NCBI GenBank assembly: GCA_905235315.1
Contig: CAJOLG010000015.1
Span: 1-16,881 of the forward strand
DNA length: 16,881 nt
Direction of reading: 5' to 3'
DNA from: an uncultured Solobacterium sp.
Lineage (GTDB): Bacteria > Bacillota_I > Bacilli_A > Erysipelotrichales > Erysipelotrichaceae
Shown: positions 15,256-16,881 of the stretch, in pieces
Layout of the letters: each line of letters begins with the position of its first letter
How positions within the stretch are numbered: the stretch's first letter is position 1
Translations under genes and position numbers: made by a program
Notes under the pieces: generated by a model
The model's database searches: none
What the model was told of the DNA's origin: nothing
The model's input: only the letters and a program-made list of their open reading frames with translations

Positions 15256-15295
15256 AAAAGAAACGTCCTTCGAGCCGTTTCTGCTCAAAGGACGT
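15256..15295 (-). terminator. T-box regulated intrinsic terminator
   Basis: ACGTCCTTTGAGC (15295-15283) pairs with GCTCGAAGGACGT (15275-15263) over 13 bp with one G-U pair, around a 7-nt loop, followed by a U-rich tail (15263-15256). Its left arm contains the CCUUU needed for the antiterminator, so the two structures exclude each other. Confidence 0.88.
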
Positions 15296-15499
15296 GTTAT
15301 GCGCGTTGCCACCTTTTCTTCCCGGAGGCAGTACTCCTCCGGACACTCTCTCCCTTAACGCGGGCACTTACGTAATCCGCTCGGATCCCTTCGCGGATTC
15401 TGCTCCATGGCACGTTCGGTTCGCTCTCCTTTCCCCGCTCTCACCATACCGGGTTCGCTTCAAAGCACTTGCGAACGTACTGCTCCACTTCTCTGCTTT
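15256..15499 (-). promoter_or_regulatory. Arginine-type T-box riboswitch (specifier CGU)
   Basis: A full T-box leader ahead of argG. Stem I has the AGUA box (15481-15478), an upper helix GUUCGC/GCGAAC (15476-15471 with 15424-15419) and the distal GGUGAGA element (15445-15439). On the 3' side is GAA followed by CGU (15414-15412) and a purine, so the specifier codon is CGU, arginine. Stem II pairs AATCCGC with GCGGATT (15399-15393, 15380-15374). Stem III pairs CCGGAGG with CCTCCGG (15342-15336, 15328-15322). The T-box GGUGGCAACGCG is at 15313-15302; its UGGC would pair with an acceptor end having G at position 73. The antiterminator AAAGG/CCUUU (15316-15312 with 15291-15287) competes with the terminator. 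Uncharged tRNA-Arg would let transcription enter the operon. Other Arg-like triplets lie nearby (AGG, CGA), so the specifier assignment rests on loop position. Confidence 0.88.
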
Positions 15500-15505
15500 A
15501 GCGTA

Positions 15506-15533
15506 ATTATAAAAGAAAGAAACATTTTTTCAA
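15506..15533 (-). promoter_or_regulatory. Promoter of the arginine operon
   Basis: A perfect TATAAT -10 box (15511-15506), 16-nt spacer and TTGAAA -35 box (15533-15528) on the minus strand. The start would fall near 15499, a few bases before T-box stem I. No other strong promoter was seen within the nine-gene operon, where genes overlap or lie 4-16 nt apart. Confidence 0.75.
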
Positions 15534-15569
15534 CAACTTTTATGAAATTTTTTCTTAATTCTTCCTGAT

Positions 15570-15587
15570 AATGAAATTATTTTCATT
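15570..15587. promoter_or_regulatory. Possible ArgR operator (ARG-box-like palindrome)
   Basis: The 18-bp sequence AATGAAATTATTTTCATT is a palindrome (7-bp arms, 4-bp centre). It fits the arginine-repressor box pattern, TGAAT and ATTCA half-sites around four A/T bases, with one mismatch per half. It lies about 37 bp upstream of the -35 box and overlaps the stop codon of the preceding gene. A related half-site, ATGAAATTT, occurs at 15542-15550. The region is AT-rich, so chance is possible. As a hairpin it lacks a U-tract on the minus strand and is a poor terminator. Confidence 0.35.
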
Positions 15588-16380
15588 TTTGTGTTCTTTC
15601 CTGCGCCTCTGCGTTTTTGAGCCACAGGATCCGGGTATCAAAATACTGTTCCACTTCCCCGACCGTATCGATCACTTCCCTGCGGTCGCAGTCTGCGGTT
15701 TTCGTAACGACCCATTTGGACTCACTGTCATTGCGGCGGTAGATGATCGCAGTCACTACCCCCGTAAAGGAGTCGACCGGTTCATATACCCCGATAATAT
15801 AGGCGTCCTGAAACTCCCCGTCAGCGGCCAGCACATCTTCCACATACCCGTAATTGCAGGGATATTCCGTATCCGGATAATGCGGATGCAGGCTTCCGTA
15901 CGGGCGGTCCACGGTAACGGTTACCGTCCGTCCGAGATTCTCTCTTCCGAGTAAATATTCCATCGGTACGGAAGTGATGCCGTCTTTGGTTTCTGTTTCG
16001 CCGCAGGTCTCAAAGCCAAGCGCTTCATATACCTCTTTTGCGGATTCTGCCGCATTTACGGTGATTCTTGCGCACGCTGCAGCACGGGCTTCTTCGCGCA
16101 TCATCTCAAACAGATGTCGGGCAATTCCCTGTTTCCGGTTCTCTTTGCGCACAAAGAACAGCGCAATATGAAACTCTTCCGTGCGGCCGAGCACTCCGGT
16201 CAGGGTCCCGTCAAATGCCCCGTACCAGGTGAGCAGTTCTCCGTTTTCAGAAACAAATTCCAGAAAGGACTGCGCACCGCGGCGCGGAAATCCGAGATTT
16301 CCCTCGGCGAAGAACACCTCGCGGACCAGATTCAGCGCATCCAATACTTCCCCGCCTTCCAGTCTGCGATAGGAAGTCAT
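15583..16380 (-). CDS. GNAT acetyltransferase fused to an inorganic pyrophosphatase-like domain
   Basis: 265 residues in two parts. Residues 1-145 are a GNAT N-acyltransferase with the acetyl-CoA loop RKQGIA (82-87) and the late NAAESAKEVYEALGF segment; the acceptor is unknown. Residues about 148-255 resemble the core of family I inorganic pyrophosphatase: EYPCNYGYVEDVL (172-184), then DGEFQDAY (187-194), where classical enzymes have DGDPxD. The first and third acids are kept (D187, D192) and the middle Asp is Glu189. Stand-alone proteins of this shorter type are common in Clostridia and are usually annotated only by similarity. Activity is unproven. The ATG at 16380 overlaps the preceding stop as ATGA, implying translational coupling. 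Confidence 0.8.
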   Translation of the reverse strand: MTSYRRLEGGEVLDALNLVREVFFAEGNLGFPRRGAQSFLEFVSENGELLTWYGAFDGTLTGVLGRTEEFHIALFFVRKENRKQGIARHLFEMMREEARAAACARITVNAAESAKEVYEALGFETCGETETKDGITSVPMEYLLGRENLGRTVTVTVDRPYGSLHPHYPDTEYPCNYGYVEDVLAADGEFQDAYIIGVYEPVDSFTGVVTAIIYRRNDSESKWVVTKTADCDRREVIDTVGEVEQYFDTRILWLKNAEAQERTQK

Positions 16381-16881
16381 ATATTCAGTTCCCTGTCGTA
16401 AAGCGCAACCGCGTCTTTGATCACATTCTTTTCCAGTTCGGGTGTCAGCCGGATGATCTGAACCGGAATACTCTTTGCGAGCGGCTCGGCAGCCGCCTTC
16501 AGTTTTTCTTCGATCTCCTGCGTATAGTTGTCCGCTTCCACGATCAGTCCATGATTGACGTTCGGTCCGATCATCATCTGCTTGTACCAGGTGCGGCTGA
16601 TTTCCGGAATCGTTCCGCAGGCATCATACACCGCGTTGACCAATGCCGTCGGATAAACGCGCGGTTCCTCATAGCGAACCGGCAGATCGGCAGGTTCCTC
16701 TCCCTTTTTCGCATTGACCGGAGCCCCGCTGACCGCGGATGCTTTCTGGGAATTCAGCTTACTGATCAGATCTCTCTGCAGGACGATGTTGGAAGAAAAG
16801 GGATTGACCACGATTCCGGCCGCCTGGCCGCGGGTATCCCGGAAAATCGGTTCAAATTCCTTGAGTGACCGGACAATGAAT
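16377..16881 (-). CDS. SseB-family protein, C-terminal part (cut by window edge)
   Basis: The frame is open from the right edge to the TGA at 16379-16377, about 167 residues. The visible start region reads VRSLKEFEPIFRDTRGQAAG and is followed by VVNPFSSNIVLQRDLISKL. This matches the end of the SseB N-terminal domain, where NPF...NIVL is typical. The SseB C-terminal domain follows: YPTALVNAVYDAC, WYKQMM, and HGLIVEAD near the end. SseB was named for enhanced serine sensitivity in E. coli and its biochemical role is unknown. A GTG at 16811 is an internal codon, not the start, because homology continues upstream to the edge. The gene overlaps the GNAT-pyrophosphatase gene by 4 bp. Confidence 0.72.
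   Translation of the reverse strand, partial: FIVRSLKEFEPIFRDTRGQAAGIVVNPFSSNIVLQRDLISKLNSQKASAVSGAPVNAKKGEEPADLPVRYEEPRVYPTALVNAVYDACGTIPEISRTWYKQMMIGPNVNHGLIVEADNYTQEIEEKLKAAAEPLAKSIPVQIIRLTPELEKNVIKDAVALYDRELNI

Noticed and set aside
15140..15367. A 75-codon version of the argG leader frame starting further upstream
   Set aside because: Its first part lies in T-box stem III, the T-box and the terminator. Only the last 33 codons, from the ATG at 15241, have a ribosome binding site.
15216..15506. A 96-codon plus-strand frame across the arginine leader
   Set aside because: It covers the T-box structures, which explain the sequence better. No supporting signals.
15570..15587. Palindrome read as a terminator for the GNAT-pyrophosphatase gene
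   Set aside because: The stem is only A/T-rich and is not followed by a U-tract on the minus strand. An operator is a better, though unproven, reading.
1..16881. CRISPR arrays, tRNA or rRNA genes, replication origin, phage attachment sites
   Set aside because: I saw no spaced direct repeats, no cloverleaf-like gene and no rRNA-like sequence in any intergenic region.

Overview
The window reads as a low-to-mid GC member of the Bacillota (Clostridia- or Erysipelotrichia-like). The evidence is a T-box riboswitch, strong purine-rich ribosome binding sites, an IS150-group insertion sequence, and the family character of the proteins. I cannot name the species. Almost every cellular gene lies on the minus strand.

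Layout from left to right. Positions 1-171 hold the start of a pyridoxal/pyridoxamine kinase gene running off the left edge; a hairpin covers its ribosome binding site. Positions 201-340 are non-coding and may hold a remnant of another IS end. Positions 341-1820 are a complete IS3-family (IS150-group) element with matched ends, orfA, a -1 frameshift region and an orfB with an intact DDE triad. Positions 1874-2038 encode an unlisted 54-residue peptide with a near-perfect double-glycine leader and a Cys/His-rich C-terminus, with its own promoter. Positions 2224-15147 are one continuous operon of nine tightly packed genes, transcribed from right to left: argG, argH, argC, argJ, argB, argD, argF, carA and carB, with a terminator after the last. 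Upstream of argG are a promoter, an arginine-type T-box leader (specifier CGU), its terminator, and a small Arg-rich reading frame overlapping the argG start. Positions 15583-16881 hold a GNAT-pyrophosphatase-like fusion gene, translationally coupled to an SseB-family gene cut by the right edge.

The operon holds the route from N-acetylglutamate to arginine: ArgB, ArgC and ArgD make N-acetylornithine, ArgJ recycles the acetyl group, CarAB supplies carbamoyl phosphate, ArgF makes citrulline, and ArgG and ArgH finish arginine. Control appears layered: arginyl-tRNA sensing by the T-box, probable arginine feedback on ArgB through its N-terminal helix, a possible leader peptide, and possibly an ArgR-like operator.

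The most unusual object is the last gene. It encodes a 1343-residue protein in which a full carbamoyl-phosphate synthase large subunit is fused, just after its allosteric domain, to a full-length diaminopimelate epimerase (DapF) domain. The DapF part keeps the substrate-binding residues but has alanine where one of the two catalytic cysteines should be. It could be an amino-acid-sensing module on carbamoyl-phosphate synthase, or an epimerase with altered chemistry. The second item of most interest is the small double-glycine peptide.
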